Made by a program: the position numbers and the translations under genes. Positions 48,334 to 57,493 of a DNA stretch of 64,000 nucleotides are shown one piece after another; the first letter of the stretch is position 1, and each line of letters opens with the position of its first letter. The DNA comes from Massilia sp. IC2-477. GTDB taxonomy: Bacteria; Pseudomonadota; Gammaproteobacteria; Burkholderiales; Burkholderiaceae_D. Where the stretch lies: the NCBI RefSeq assembly GCF_020707265.1, contig NZ_JAJFEQ010000010.1, forward strand, positions 1 through 64,000. Reading direction: 5' to 3'. The notes under the pieces are model-generated. The model worked only from the letters and a program-made list of their open reading frames with translations. It did no database searches and was not told the DNA's origin.

Positions 48334-51300
48334 AGCTTGTCCACGCAGCGGAACTGTTCCAGCACCGCACGGCGGAACGGGTTGACGACGCTGTTCGCGG
48401 TTAGCTCCAGCCCGGCCTTGCGGCCGTCGGCATCGAAGGTGACCTTATAGCGCTCCCCCTGCGGGGTCGGCTCCACAGCCGCCTTGTCGAGCATGCGGAA
48501 CCAGGCCCACGGACCTTCGGTTTGCAGGCTCGAACGCGCGCTGGAGGGCGTCACCTCCAGCTTTACCTGACCACTGCCCTTTCCGCTCGGGAGCTGGAAC
48601 GAAGCCGGCGCCAGCGCATTCGGCGCAGCGGTCAACACCTGCCCATCGATATCGAGCACCAGCTTGGCGATGTTCGGGTCGAGCGACACCGGCTTCAGGT
48701 CGAAGCGCATCGAGGCCTGGCGTCCGCCGTTGGCGAAGAAGGCGTCGCGGATGCGGGCGGCGCGCTGGAATTCGTCGAGCGTTCCCTGCGGGATGCCGAG
48801 CGAGCCGTCATTGGCGGTGGCGCGCCAGCTCCAGCGGGCACCGCCCATGTCGACGTACTGCGCCAGGTTCTTCTGGAAGAAGTCGTCGATCAGGCCGCCC
48901 GGGGCGAACATGCGGCCGAAGTCGTCGGCGGTAACGTCCTGGTTTGAAGCGCGGACAACCGGATAGCGCCCGGCCACGGCCTGGCGGCAGAACTGGGCAG
49001 GGCCCGCGGTCCACAGCGTGTTCAGGCGCTCGCGCTCGCTGCCCGAGGTCAGGCCGGCGCCGCCGCTGTCGATCGACTTCAGCATGCCGCTCAACGGTGC
49101 CGGAGCGCCGTCGGCTTCCAGCTTGACCTTGGCCAGCGCGTCGCCCGGCGGTGGCGGCGTGCCGGTGCGCTTGGCGCTGGCGGCGCTGTCCATGTAGATG
49201 GCGACGTCCTTCAGCATCGCCAGCTTCTGGTCCAGCGGCGGTGGCGTACCGGTGGTCATGCGGTGCAGGTCCTCGAAGTGGGCGTCGACCGGATTGACGT
49301 CCTTGCCCGCCGCGGCGTTCGCGTCAGGCGCGCTGCCCATCGCACTTTCCAGCTTCTTCTTGTAGGCGTTCAGCTTGCCCATGACCTTGGCCGCGGCCGA
49401 TGGGAGCTTGGGCGCCTGGGTCGTGCCGAGCGTCGTCTCCTTGCCGGCCGCAACCAGGAATTTACGCAGCGGCGAATCTGCGCCGGCGAGCAGGTTCGTG
49501 ATGCGGGCGCCCTGCTCCAGGTTGTCGAAGGAGCGCACGGTGACGTCATTGAGAAGCGCGTCCCACTGGGCGATGTACTCGTCGTAGTAGAGCTGCATGA
49601 CTGCGGCGCGCACCTGGTCCTCGTTGTCGGCCTGGGACGCTTCCTGCTGCGCCAGCACCCAGCGCTCCTTTTCGACGTCGGCCACCGCTTCGTCGCTCGC
49701 TTCCAGGAACTTGGCATAGCCGGCCACCGAGAACATGCCATTCACGCCGCGCGTGATCGGTTCGCCGCTCTTGCGCACGAACACGGTGGCGGCTTCGCGT
49801 CCGCCTGCGCTGGCGGGGCTGAACTCGGGCAGCTTCTCGCGCATCAGCTGGCGCTTGATGCGGTTGTAGACGCGCTGCTGCAGCGGCATGCGCGCCAGCG
49901 CCAGGCGGGTGTCGGCGATCAGCGACTGGTCGAGCTCGGGCATCGCCTGTCCGTGCCTGAAGTTTTCCATCAGCGCGAGCTCGTGCTCGGCCAGGGACAC
50001 CCGCTGTTCCTCGCTGGCGCCCTTCAGGTTGCGTTCGTCGTCGAGCGCGGCCCAGGCGGCGATCGATTCGGCGTCGAAGTGCCTGGGGTCGCCCAGCATC
50101 AGGTACACGCGCAGCACCTCGTACAGGTACTCGGCGTTGTTGGCGTCGCTGCGGCGCAACTGGGCTTCCATGCGCTGCTGCAGGCGCGGCAGCAGCGTGT
50201 CCTGCAGCAGCTTGCGGTAGGCGATGCGGGCGGCTTCGCCGAGCTTGTCGCCCTGGTACAGGCCGAAGCGACTCAAAAGCGGCACGCTCTTGTCGCGGTC
50301 TTCGTAGCCGCCCGGCAGGGTACGCGCGGCGTCCAGCACCGGCAGCAGCTCGATCGGCGACGCCTGCGGAGGGAGTGCCGCCACCTGTTTCGCAATCGCG
50401 GCGGAGCGTTCCGCCATGTCGGCCACGTAAGCCTGGTTGCGCAGGTAGCTGGTGACCATGCCGCCCGTGGCAAGCACGAACAGCACCGAGATGCCCGCCA
50501 CGGCGCCCCATTGCAGCAGGCGGCGGCGCTGTTCCAGCTTGTGGTTCACGCCGGCCAGCTCGGCCTCCGGGAAGATCACCTCCTGCAGCAGCCGGGTGAT
50601 GAAGTAGCTGCGTCCAGTGGCGCCGTTGGCGGGCACCGCCTGGCGGTCCAGGCCGAAGGAGGCGGCCATTGCGCTCATCACGCGGTCGAGCGGGCTGCCC
50701 TCCTGGGTGCCGCTGCTGAAATAGACGCCGCGCAGCAGGGCCTGGGCTTCGTACCGGCTGGATGCGAACACGTCGTTCAGGAAGCGGCCCAGCACCTCGC
50801 CCAGGCCCGCGAACTGCTGCGGGAAGCTGTAGACCAGGGCGCGCTTGTACGGATCGCGTTCCTGCTGCATGCGCGCCAGCACGCGCTCCTGCAGGCGCTG
50901 TTCCAGCAGGCGGAACTCCTCGGGGAAAGCGGCCAGGGCCGCGTCCGTTCCCTCTTCCTTGGCTAGCGCGAAGGTCGTGCCCCAGACCTGGGCCCGCTCC
51001 TGGCGCCCCAGGCTGTCGAAGTACTCGACGAAGCCGGCCAGCAGGTCGCACTTCGTCACCAGCACGTACACCGGGAAGCGTACGCCCAGCTGTTCGTGCA
51101 GTTCCTTGATGCGTTCGCGGACCGCGGCGGCGGTCGATGCGCGCCAGATATCGTCGCCCTGCAGCAGGTCGGATACCGACAGCGTGACGATCACGCCATT
51201 GATGGGACGGCGCCGGCGGTGCTTGCGCAGCAGCTGCAGGAAGCCGGTCCACGCGGCCTTGTCCGCCTCGGAATGGCTGTCCTGGGTCGTGTAGCGGCCG

Positions 51301-51860
51301 GCGGTATCCAGCAGCACGGCTTCGTCGGTGAACCACCAGTCGCAGTTGCGGGTGCCGCCGACGCCCTTGACGCCGCCCTTGCCCAGGGTGTCCGCCAGCG
51401 GGAACTTCAGGCCCGAATGGGTCAGCGCCGTTGTCTTGCCGGAGCCGGGCGCGCCAATGAACATGTACCAGGGCAGTTGGTACAGGCCGCCCCTGCTGCC
51501 GTCCTTGCCCTTGCTCTTGCGCAGGATGGCGATCGCTTCCTGCATGCGTTTGTTCAGCTGGGCCACCTCGAGCGCGCCCTCTTCCGGCACGGGCGCCGCG
51601 GCAGGGACGTCTTCGCCCGCCATGCTCTTCATCAGGCGCCGGTTGGCCAGGTGGGCCTGCAGCTTGCGCCAGCCGAACCAGGCGGCCCAGGCCAGGATGA
51701 GCACGGCGATGAAGGTCCAGCGCACGCTATCCGAAGCGAAGGGCGCGCTGCCGTCGAAGGACAGCAGCGGCGCTTCGAACCAGATGACGAGCGACAGCAG
51801 CAGCACGCCCAGGAAGGCCAGGACCGGGGGCTTGACCAGCCACTTGAAGAACTTTTTCAT
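48330..51860 (-). CDS. tssM: T6SS membrane subunit TssM (IcmF)
   Basis: A 1176-residue inner-membrane protein forming the trans-envelope complex with TssL and TssJ. Two N-terminal helices (about 12-30 and 47-65) are followed by a cytoplasmic GTPase-like domain with Walker A GAPGSGKTT (136-144) and LLDTAGRY, a third helix near 455-475 and a long periplasmic part. The C-terminal region carries the conserved beta domain (FRRAVLEQFRCVDKL end). The length is typical. It is 19 bases from tssL and overlaps tagF by four bases. Confidence 0.95.
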   Translation of the reverse strand: MKKFFKWLVKPPVLAFLGVLLLSLVIWFEAPLLSFDGSAPFASDSVRWTFIAVLILAWAAWFGWRKLQAHLANRRLMKSMAGEDVPAAAPVPEEGALEVAQLNKRMQEAIAILRKSKGKDGSRGGLYQLPWYMFIGAPGSGKTTALTHSGLKFPLADTLGKGGVKGVGGTRNCDWWFTDEAVLLDTAGRYTTQDSHSEADKAAWTGFLQLLRKHRRRRPINGVIVTLSVSDLLQGDDIWRASTAAAVRERIKELHEQLGVRFPVYVLVTKCDLLAGFVEYFDSLGRQERAQVWGTTFALAKEEGTDAALAAFPEEFRLLEQRLQERVLARMQQERDPYKRALVYSFPQQFAGLGEVLGRFLNDVFASSRYEAQALLRGVYFSSGTQEGSPLDRVMSAMAASFGLDRQAVPANGATGRSYFITRLLQEVIFPEAELAGVNHKLEQRRRLLQWGAVAGISVLFVLATGGMVTSYLRNQAYVADMAERSAAIAKQVAALPPQASPIELLPVLDAARTLPGGYEDRDKSVPLLSRFGLYQGDKLGEAARIAYRKLLQDTLLPRLQQRMEAQLRRSDANNAEYLYEVLRVYLMLGDPRHFDAESIAAWAALDDERNLKGASEEQRVSLAEHELALMENFRHGQAMPELDQSLIADTRLALARMPLQQRVYNRIKRQLMREKLPEFSPASAGGREAATVFVRKSGEPITRGVNGMFSVAGYAKFLEASDEAVADVEKERWVLAQQEASQADNEDQVRAAVMQLYYDEYIAQWDALLNDVTVRSFDNLEQGARITNLLAGADSPLRKFLVAAGKETTLGTTQAPKLPSAAAKVMGKLNAYKKKLESAMGSAPDANAAAGKDVNPVDAHFEDLHRMTTGTPPPLDQKLAMLKDVAIYMDSAASAKRTGTPPPPGDALAKVKLEADGAPAPLSGMLKSIDSGGAGLTSGSERERLNTLWTAGPAQFCRQAVAGRYPVVRASNQDVTADDFGRMFAPGGLIDDFFQKNLAQYVDMGGARWSWRATANDGSLGIPQGTLDEFQRAARIRDAFFANGGRQASMRFDLKPVSLDPNIAKLVLDIDGQVLTAAPNALAPASFQLPSGKGSGQVKLEVTPSSARSSLQTEGPWAWFRMLDKAAVEPTPQGERYKVTFDADGRKAGLELTANSVVNPFRRAVLEQFRCVDKL

Positions 51861-51879
51861 TGCGGTTACCGTCAGTTTT

Positions 51880-53193
51880 TCATGGCGCCGTCGCCGGCGT
51901 CAGGAGGGTGATCTCGACGCGGCGGTTTCTGGCGCGGTTGGCGGGGCTGTCGTTGCTCGCCAGCGGTTCGGTGTCGCCCCTCCCCTCGACGCTATAGCGC
52001 TCCTCCGGACCGGCGCGCTCGGCCAGCAGGTCGCGTACCGAATGCGCACGGGCCTTGGACAACTCGTAGTTCGACGGGAAGTGGGCGGAGATGCCCGGCC
52101 GTGTGTTGTCGGTATGGCCCACGACGACCACCTTGCCCGGCACCGCCTTCAAGGCTTCGCCGATGCGCGCCAGCAGCGTCAGGTAGGCACCGGAGACCTC
52201 GCCGCTGCCCGGGCTAAACACGCCGTCGCCGCGCAGGGTCACGACCGAGCGGTCGGCGGTTTCGACCACCGTCACCAGCTTCTGCTCCACTTCCCGCGCC
52301 AGGAAGCCGGCGATGCGCGCCGGTCCCGGTTTCGGCGGCGAAGCTTGAGGAATGGGCGCCTGCGCGGTCTTGAGCGACAACAGGCTGGCGAAGACCGGGT
52401 CGGAGGCGTTGCCGAGGCGGTAGCCGAAGAGCATGTGCAGCAGCACCAGCAGGCCGGCGGCGACGGCAGCGAGAATCCACACCGGCACCATGCGCCACAG
52501 CGGCTCGCCCTTGCCGCTGGCGCCCTTCCAGCGCACCGACAGTTCCGATTCCACGGGGGCATGCTGCTGGGCGATCAGCTGCTGCAGGCGCTCGCGCAGC
52601 TGTTCGAGCTGCGAGCGGCCGTTGTCGATCACGCGGTAGCGCCCTTCCAGGCCGAGCGCGAGGCACAGGTACATCAGTTCCAGCGCCGGCAGGTTGTTCT
52701 TGGGGTCTTGCGACAGCTTCTGCAGGATCAGGAAGAACTTCTCGCCGCCGAAGGCTTCGTTGTGGAAGGCCACCAGCAGGCTGCGGCTGGCCCAGACCCC
52801 GCCGCCGCCCCAGGGCGTGGACGAGATGGTCTCGTCCAGCAGCGTGCACAGTGCGTAGCGCGCGGCGGCGATCTGGTCGTGCTGGACCTGGACCGCCCTG
52901 GCCTGGGCCTCGAAGGCCTTGATGGCCTGCACCAGCTGCATGCGCAGGCTCTCGACGTCCGGGTGCGAGGCCATGCTGCGCAGCGGCGTCACCAGGTCGA
53001 GCAGCGGATTGGCGGCGCGCACCAGGGGATTGAGGCCCTCGCCGTGCAGCGTGGCTGGACCAAGAGCCCCAGCGCGCGGCGGCGCCGCTGTCGGCGCGGG
53101 GCTGGCGGACGGCGTGCGGCGCCCGCCCGGCGCCGGCATCAGCATGGTGCGGTCGGGGTCCTGCATCGGATTGCTCGGTTGTTCGGCGCTCAC
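51880..53193 (-). CDS. tssL: T6SS membrane subunit TssL with OmpA-like peptidoglycan-binding domain
   Basis: A 437-residue extended TssL (DotU family). A Pro/Ala-rich head (1-50) leads to the cytoplasmic DotU domain (about 55-225; NPLLDLVTPLRSM, CTLLDETISSTPWGGGG, the FHNEAFGGEKFF motif). A single helix (about 235-258) anchors it, and an OmpA-type peptidoglycan-binding domain (about 310-435) includes VVGHTDNTRPGISAHFPSNY, LSKARAHSV and NRARNRRVEI. The fused OmpA domain replaces the separate TagL anchor of other systems. The start is GTG with a GAAGGA site. Confidence 0.94.
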   Translation of the reverse strand: MSAEQPSNPMQDPDRTMLMPAPGGRRTPSASPAPTAAPPRAGALGPATLHGEGLNPLVRAANPLLDLVTPLRSMASHPDVESLRMQLVQAIKAFEAQARAVQVQHDQIAAARYALCTLLDETISSTPWGGGGVWASRSLLVAFHNEAFGGEKFFLILQKLSQDPKNNLPALELMYLCLALGLEGRYRVIDNGRSQLEQLRERLQQLIAQQHAPVESELSVRWKGASGKGEPLWRMVPVWILAAVAAGLLVLLHMLFGYRLGNASDPVFASLLSLKTAQAPIPQASPPKPGPARIAGFLAREVEQKLVTVVETADRSVVTLRGDGVFSPGSGEVSGAYLTLLARIGEALKAVPGKVVVVGHTDNTRPGISAHFPSNYELSKARAHSVRDLLAERAGPEERYSVEGRGDTEPLASNDSPANRARNRRVEITLLTPATAP

Positions 53194-53211
53194 GGTCGGT
53201 CCTTCACGGCC

Positions 53212-54543
53212 TTATTTGCGGATCGCCCAGAATTCCATCTGCAGGCCTGGGTACTCGTTCGGGATGTGCATCGCGAAGCCGACGGAATTGTTCAGCATCT
53301 TCCAGTTCTCGCCCGTCTTGTCGAGTTCAAAATAGGTGTAGCCCGCGTGGAAGGGCAGCTGGCGCGGCGCCACCGGCAGCGCGCGCAGGGCCACGCCCGG
53401 CAGCTGCAGGTTGACCAGGTCGCGGATCTTCTCGATCGAGCCGATCTTGACCATGGCCGGGAAACCGCTGCGCACCGCTTCAGGCGGCATGTGCGCATTC
53501 ACCGCGAGCACGAAGGTCGCGGAGCGCAGCAGCTCCGGATCGGGCAGCACCGCCACCCGGATGCCGAACTGGCGCTCTTCCAGCGTGAGGGCCAGGGCGC
53601 GCGTGTCGACCACCATCGACAGCGCGGCGCGCACGTCCTCGATCAGCGGCGCGAAGCTCTCGCTCAGGCGCTCGTGGCGATACACCGGATACGGCGTGGC
53701 GCGCTTGTCGGGCCGGCTGAATGTCGCCAGCTCGCCGGCCAGCTGGGCCAGTTCGCCGTACAGGCGTTCCGGATGGATGCCGGTGGCGCCGGCCAGGTGG
53801 GCGAACAGCGGCGTGCTGCGGTTGAGCAGCTGCAGCATCAGGAAATCCACGATCTCCGCGGCGCCGGCCACGCCGGGCTGGCTCAGGCGCCCGGCCAAGG
53901 CCTGGGCGCGCTGGTTCAGGAGGCCCACCAGTTCATCGGCGAAGCTTGATAAGCGCGGCGCGGCGCGGAAGTCCATGCACGGCGGGCAGTAGGCAGGATC
54001 GAGCACTACCCGGTTGTCCGGACGGCGCTCGACCACGCGGCCAATGCCCAGCGTGGCGTAGGCATTCGCCGCGTCCTTCTCCAGGGATACCCGCAGGCGC
54101 AGGCTGCCGACCTGCATCAGGGCGCTGTTATCCAGGCCATTGCTGTCCATCGCCTCGTAGTCCACCGGGCGGTGGCGCGCAAAGTTGTCCGGCCCGGTGT
54201 TGCCGTCGGTCTCGACGATGCCCTGGCGCCGCAGCGGCAGCGCCAGCACCACCAGCGCATCGCGCGCATCCTCGGGGATGTCGAGCGGCGCCGGCAGCGC
54301 ATCGTCCTGCGGCAGGTTGAAGGTGGTGCCGTCGGGGAGCACGCCGGAACACGCCAGCAGGGCCAGCTTGCCCTGGGCCAGCAGCTGTTCGTCGATCGCC
54401 AGCCGGGTAAAGCCCCAGGCATAAGGACGCAGGCCGACGACGCGGTTCTCGAGGGTGTTGTGCAGGTAGCGGTCGTGCTGCTGCAGGTGCTGCGGCTGCA
54501 GCAGCATGCCTTCCGACCAGATGACTTTGCTATTCCAGGACAT
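53212..54543 (-). CDS. tssK: T6SS baseplate subunit TssK
   Basis: A 443-residue TssK, which links the baseplate wedge (TssE/F/G) to the TssL/TssM membrane complex. It shows the highly conserved start (VIWSEGMLLQPQHLQQHDRY), then NTLENRVVGLRPYAWGFTRL and the C-terminal domain ending FAMHIPNEYPGLQMEFWAIR. The length is normal. It is followed 18 bases later by tssL, and preceded by the FHA gene. Confidence 0.96.
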   Translation of the reverse strand: MSWNSKVIWSEGMLLQPQHLQQHDRYLHNTLENRVVGLRPYAWGFTRLAIDEQLLAQGKLALLACSGVLPDGTTFNLPQDDALPAPLDIPEDARDALVVLALPLRRQGIVETDGNTGPDNFARHRPVDYEAMDSNGLDNSALMQVGSLRLRVSLEKDAANAYATLGIGRVVERRPDNRVVLDPAYCPPCMDFRAAPRLSSFADELVGLLNQRAQALAGRLSQPGVAGAAEIVDFLMLQLLNRSTPLFAHLAGATGIHPERLYGELAQLAGELATFSRPDKRATPYPVYRHERLSESFAPLIEDVRAALSMVVDTRALALTLEERQFGIRVAVLPDPELLRSATFVLAVNAHMPPEAVRSGFPAMVKIGSIEKIRDLVNLQLPGVALRALPVAPRQLPFHAGYTYFELDKTGENWKMLNNSVGFAMHIPNEYPGLQMEFWAIRK

Positions 54544-54572
54544 AAGCTTCCGTTCTTGTTATGTGTTGGTTG

Positions 54573-56006
54573 TCAGCGCCGCGCCTGGCGCAGCAGCTGG
54601 ACCTGTTCTTCATAGGCCGCGGCGAAGGCTTCGCCGAACAGGCGGTGAAAATCGCTGTCGGCTTCGCGTGCCATCTCGGTGTACAGCTCGACCATTCGGT
54701 CCCACATCTTGGCCTTGCGGTTCGACGACAGCATCTTGTCCATCACGCTCGGCACATCCAGGCGCGCCTCGATGGCGGCCGGGTCGAAGCGCTTCAGGAC
54801 ACCCGCCAGGGCGGCGCGCATGCCGGCCATGATCGCCAGCTCGTGCGCCTTCAGGTCGTCGAATGCATTGGCAAAGGCGCGCGGCGCCGGCATATAGCCC
54901 GGCATGCTGCCGTTCACCATCTGCGTCAGCGCGCTGTCGGCGTCGGGGAAGAACTTCAGGGGATTGTTCGCCTGCGAGGAGATCATCGTCATGTCCAGGC
55001 GGCTTTCGCGCTTGGTCATCGCGCGTCCCATCAGCACCCCCATGGTGCCGGCGGTTGCTTCGCGCAGCATGCTGCCTGCCAGCTCGGCGATCTCCTCGGC
55101 ACTGCGGCGCGTGTTCAGCTCTTCCAGGCCCAGGCCGCGCATCAGGGCGGCGATCACGGGGTCGTCGGCTGCGTTCCTGCTGCGTGGCGGCGCGGGCGTC
55201 GGCACTGCCGGTGGCGGTGGCGGTGCGGGCGGCGCGATGGCGGTCGCCTCGACCGGCGCCGGTGTCGGCGGAGGCGGCGGCATGATCGGCGCAGGTGTCG
55301 GCGCAGGAGTCGCCTGCACTCGCGGCGGCAGGAAGTCCGCCAGCGGGTCGTAGTCGTCCGGGATCGCCATCGGCCCGGCCGCTGCTGCAGGCGTTGGCGG
55401 TGGCGCCATAGGCGCCGACGGCAGCGCGGCCGCCGGGAACGGCGCCAGCTCGGGCGGCACGTGGTCGCTCTCGGCGCCGCGCCAGGCCGGCTCGATCGGC
55501 GCCGGCGTGGGCGCGCTGCCGAACAGGTTCAGGCCGAGCGGATCGAAGCTGGGATTCAGGGGATCGCCGCCGACATTGAGGATGCCTGCGCCGGCCAGCG
55601 AATCGTCCGGATTGGCCGGCAGCGCCGGGGCGCTTGGCGCCGCCGCGGTGATGTCCTGCAGCGGCGACGGCGGCAGGGTCGGCACGGCCTCGGTGACCAC
55701 GCTTGCCACCAGCTGGTAGTCGCCAATGGTGATGCGGTCGCCATCGGCCAGCGCCACGTGGCGGCCCGGCCCGACCGGGCGCTCGTTCACCAGGCTCGGA
55801 TTGCTGCCCACGTCGACCAGGCAATAGGCGCCGTCGCGAAACTCGATGCGCGCATGCACGCGCGAGATGTACTTGCCCGGATCGTCCAGCACCAGCTCAT
55901 TGCCGACTGAACGCCCGAGCGCGCCGCCGAGACGGTCGAAGCGCCGGAACAGCGGCTGGCTTGGTGCGGCATCGCGGTAGGTGTGGACACTCAGCGTAAG
56001 AGACAT
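54573..56006 (-). CDS. tagH: T6SS FHA-domain protein TagH
   Basis: A 477-residue protein. FHA domain at about 1-105 (GRSVGNELVLDD, KYISRVHARIEF with the phosphothreonine-reading Arg/Ser/His), then a very Pro/Ala-rich linker (about 120-300) and the TagH C-terminal domain (about 305-475; DPVIAALMRGLGL, then LGLEELNTRRSAEEIAELAG and RLFGEAFAAAYEEQVQLLRQ). In Pseudomonas the Fha protein is the substrate of the PpkA kinase and triggers assembly. The kinase gene lies directly upstream (13 bases). The ATG at 56006 is chosen over 56108 as it opens the FHA fold. Confidence 0.88.
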   Translation of the reverse strand: MSLTLSVHTYRDAAPSQPLFRRFDRLGGALGRSVGNELVLDDPGKYISRVHARIEFRDGAYCLVDVGSNPSLVNERPVGPGRHVALADGDRITIGDYQLVASVVTEAVPTLPPSPLQDITAAAPSAPALPANPDDSLAGAGILNVGGDPLNPSFDPLGLNLFGSAPTPAPIEPAWRGAESDHVPPELAPFPAAALPSAPMAPPPTPAAAAGPMAIPDDYDPLADFLPPRVQATPAPTPAPIMPPPPPTPAPVEATAIAPPAPPPPPAVPTPAPPRSRNAADDPVIAALMRGLGLEELNTRRSAEEIAELAGSMLREATAGTMGVLMGRAMTKRESRLDMTMISSQANNPLKFFPDADSALTQMVNGSMPGYMPAPRAFANAFDDLKAHELAIMAGMRAALAGVLKRFDPAAIEARLDVPSVMDKMLSSNRKAKMWDRMVELYTEMAREADSDFHRLFGEAFAAAYEEQVQLLRQARR

Positions 56007-56019
56007 GGGACCTCTGTAT

Positions 56020-57486
56020 TCATGCCCCCGCGACCTCGCGCAAGAAGCGCGCACGGTCCTGCGGATCGGGGAGGTTATCGGCCAGCAGGCGGTAGAACTC
56101 GTCCGCATTGCCGGTCATTTTCGACGCGCGCTTGGCCAGGATCTTGGCGATCGGTCCGACATACACGGCAAGCTTCTGCTGGGCAGCTTCCATTAATTCG
56201 GGACTGAGCTGCAGCAGGGTCGGCATACCGGTCATCTGGGTCAGCTGAGTCGCGCTGAGCTGGATTCCCGTGCGCGCGCCCATGGTCGACAGGGTCGACA
56301 GGCCGTGCTTCTTCTTGATCTCCCTGACGGCATCCTGGAACTGCGCCCGCCCCGCGTCCGAGCCGATGTGCGGCAGCAGGCGCGCGCACAAATCGTCCAG
56401 GTCGAGTGCCTCGCGCGCCGTGTTCTTCAGCACAAGCTTGGCCACCGGCCCGATCTGGGTCGACAACGCCACCTGCAGGTCGGGCGCCAGCCCCAAGAGC
56501 CATTCCGGGGCGCTGGCCGTCAGGTTCGAACCGTGCGTCGACGCCTGGGCCGGCGCCGCACCATGCTGCGACGGGCTGGCCGGGCGCACCGGCTCGGCCG
56601 GGCGTGGCGGCGGCTGGAAGGCCAACACGGTGCGCTCGTTGTCTTCCTCGGTGGGCGGCAGGCCGCCGTTGTGCTGGAGCTGAGCGTCCGTGAGCGCCTG
56701 CAGGAAGGCCTGCGCGGTCGGATAGCGCTCGTCCATGCGCTTGGCCATGGCTTTGAGCAGCACCGCATCGAAGACCGGGTGCAGGCCGGGTTTGCGCACG
56801 CTGGGCGGGACCGGGTCTTCGTGCAGGATCTGGTGCATGACGGCGGAAGCCGCGCCGGTAAAGGGACGGCTGCCGGTCAGCATCTGGTACAGCACGATCC
56901 CGACCGCGAACAGGTCGGAGCGGCCATCCACCAGCTCGCCCTTGAACTGTTCCGGCGACATGTAGCTGGGCGTGCCAATCACGGCGCCGACCTGGGTCAG
57001 GGTCGAGGATTCGATCTTGGCGATGCCGAAGTCGGTGATTTTGACCTGGGCGTCGGCCGTGACCAGCACATTGGCCGGCTTGATGTCGCGGTGGACCACG
57101 CCGCGCGCATGCGCGTAGTCGAGCGCGCGCAGCAGCTGCGAGATGCAGTTCACGCTGGCGGTCGGGTCCATCGCCGTCTCTTTCGCCAGAAAGGCGCTGA
57201 GCGGTGTGCCGTCCACGTACTCCATCGCGATGTAGGTCGCATCGTCGACCTCGCCGAAGTCGTACACGGCGACGATGTTCGGATGCACCAGGCGACCCGA
57301 GGCCTGGGCCTCGTTCTTGAAGCGCGCCACCAGTTCGCTTTCCTGCAGGCCGTCGAGCAGCTCGCGGCGGATCGTCTTGAGCGCGACCGTGCGCGCGATG
57401 TTGGCGTCGTAGGCCTTGTAGACCACGCCCATGGCGCCGGTCCCGAGCACCCCGTCGATGCGGTATTTCCCGATTCGTTCGATCAT
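56020..57486 (-). CDS. T6SS-linked Ser/Thr protein kinase with C-terminal tandem GPxAK repeats
   Basis: A 488-residue kinase (PpkA-like by position). The kinase domain (about 5-270) is complete: GTGAMGVVYKAYD, VALKTIRR, HRDIKPANVLV, DFGIAKIE and SPEQFKG. The C-terminal part lacks a membrane helix. It holds two related units, one at about 345-405 (IGPVAKLVLKNTAREALDLD ... RAQFQD) and one at about 430-485 (VGPIAKILAKRASKMTGNAD ... RARFLREV). PpkA of Pseudomonas has a transmembrane and von Willebrand part instead. The ATG at 57486 is preferred to a TTG one codon earlier. The haem-motif sensor gene ends 8 bases upstream, and TagH follows. Confidence 0.85.
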   Translation of the reverse strand: MIERIGKYRIDGVLGTGAMGVVYKAYDANIARTVALKTIRRELLDGLQESELVARFKNEAQASGRLVHPNIVAVYDFGEVDDATYIAMEYVDGTPLSAFLAKETAMDPTASVNCISQLLRALDYAHARGVVHRDIKPANVLVTADAQVKITDFGIAKIESSTLTQVGAVIGTPSYMSPEQFKGELVDGRSDLFAVGIVLYQMLTGSRPFTGAASAVMHQILHEDPVPPSVRKPGLHPVFDAVLLKAMAKRMDERYPTAQAFLQALTDAQLQHNGGLPPTEEDNERTVLAFQPPPRPAEPVRPASPSQHGAAPAQASTHGSNLTASAPEWLLGLAPDLQVALSTQIGPVAKLVLKNTAREALDLDDLCARLLPHIGSDAGRAQFQDAVREIKKKHGLSTLSTMGARTGIQLSATQLTQMTGMPTLLQLSPELMEAAQQKLAVYVGPIAKILAKRASKMTGNADEFYRLLADNLPDPQDRARFLREVAGA

Positions 57487-57493
57487 CAAGCTT

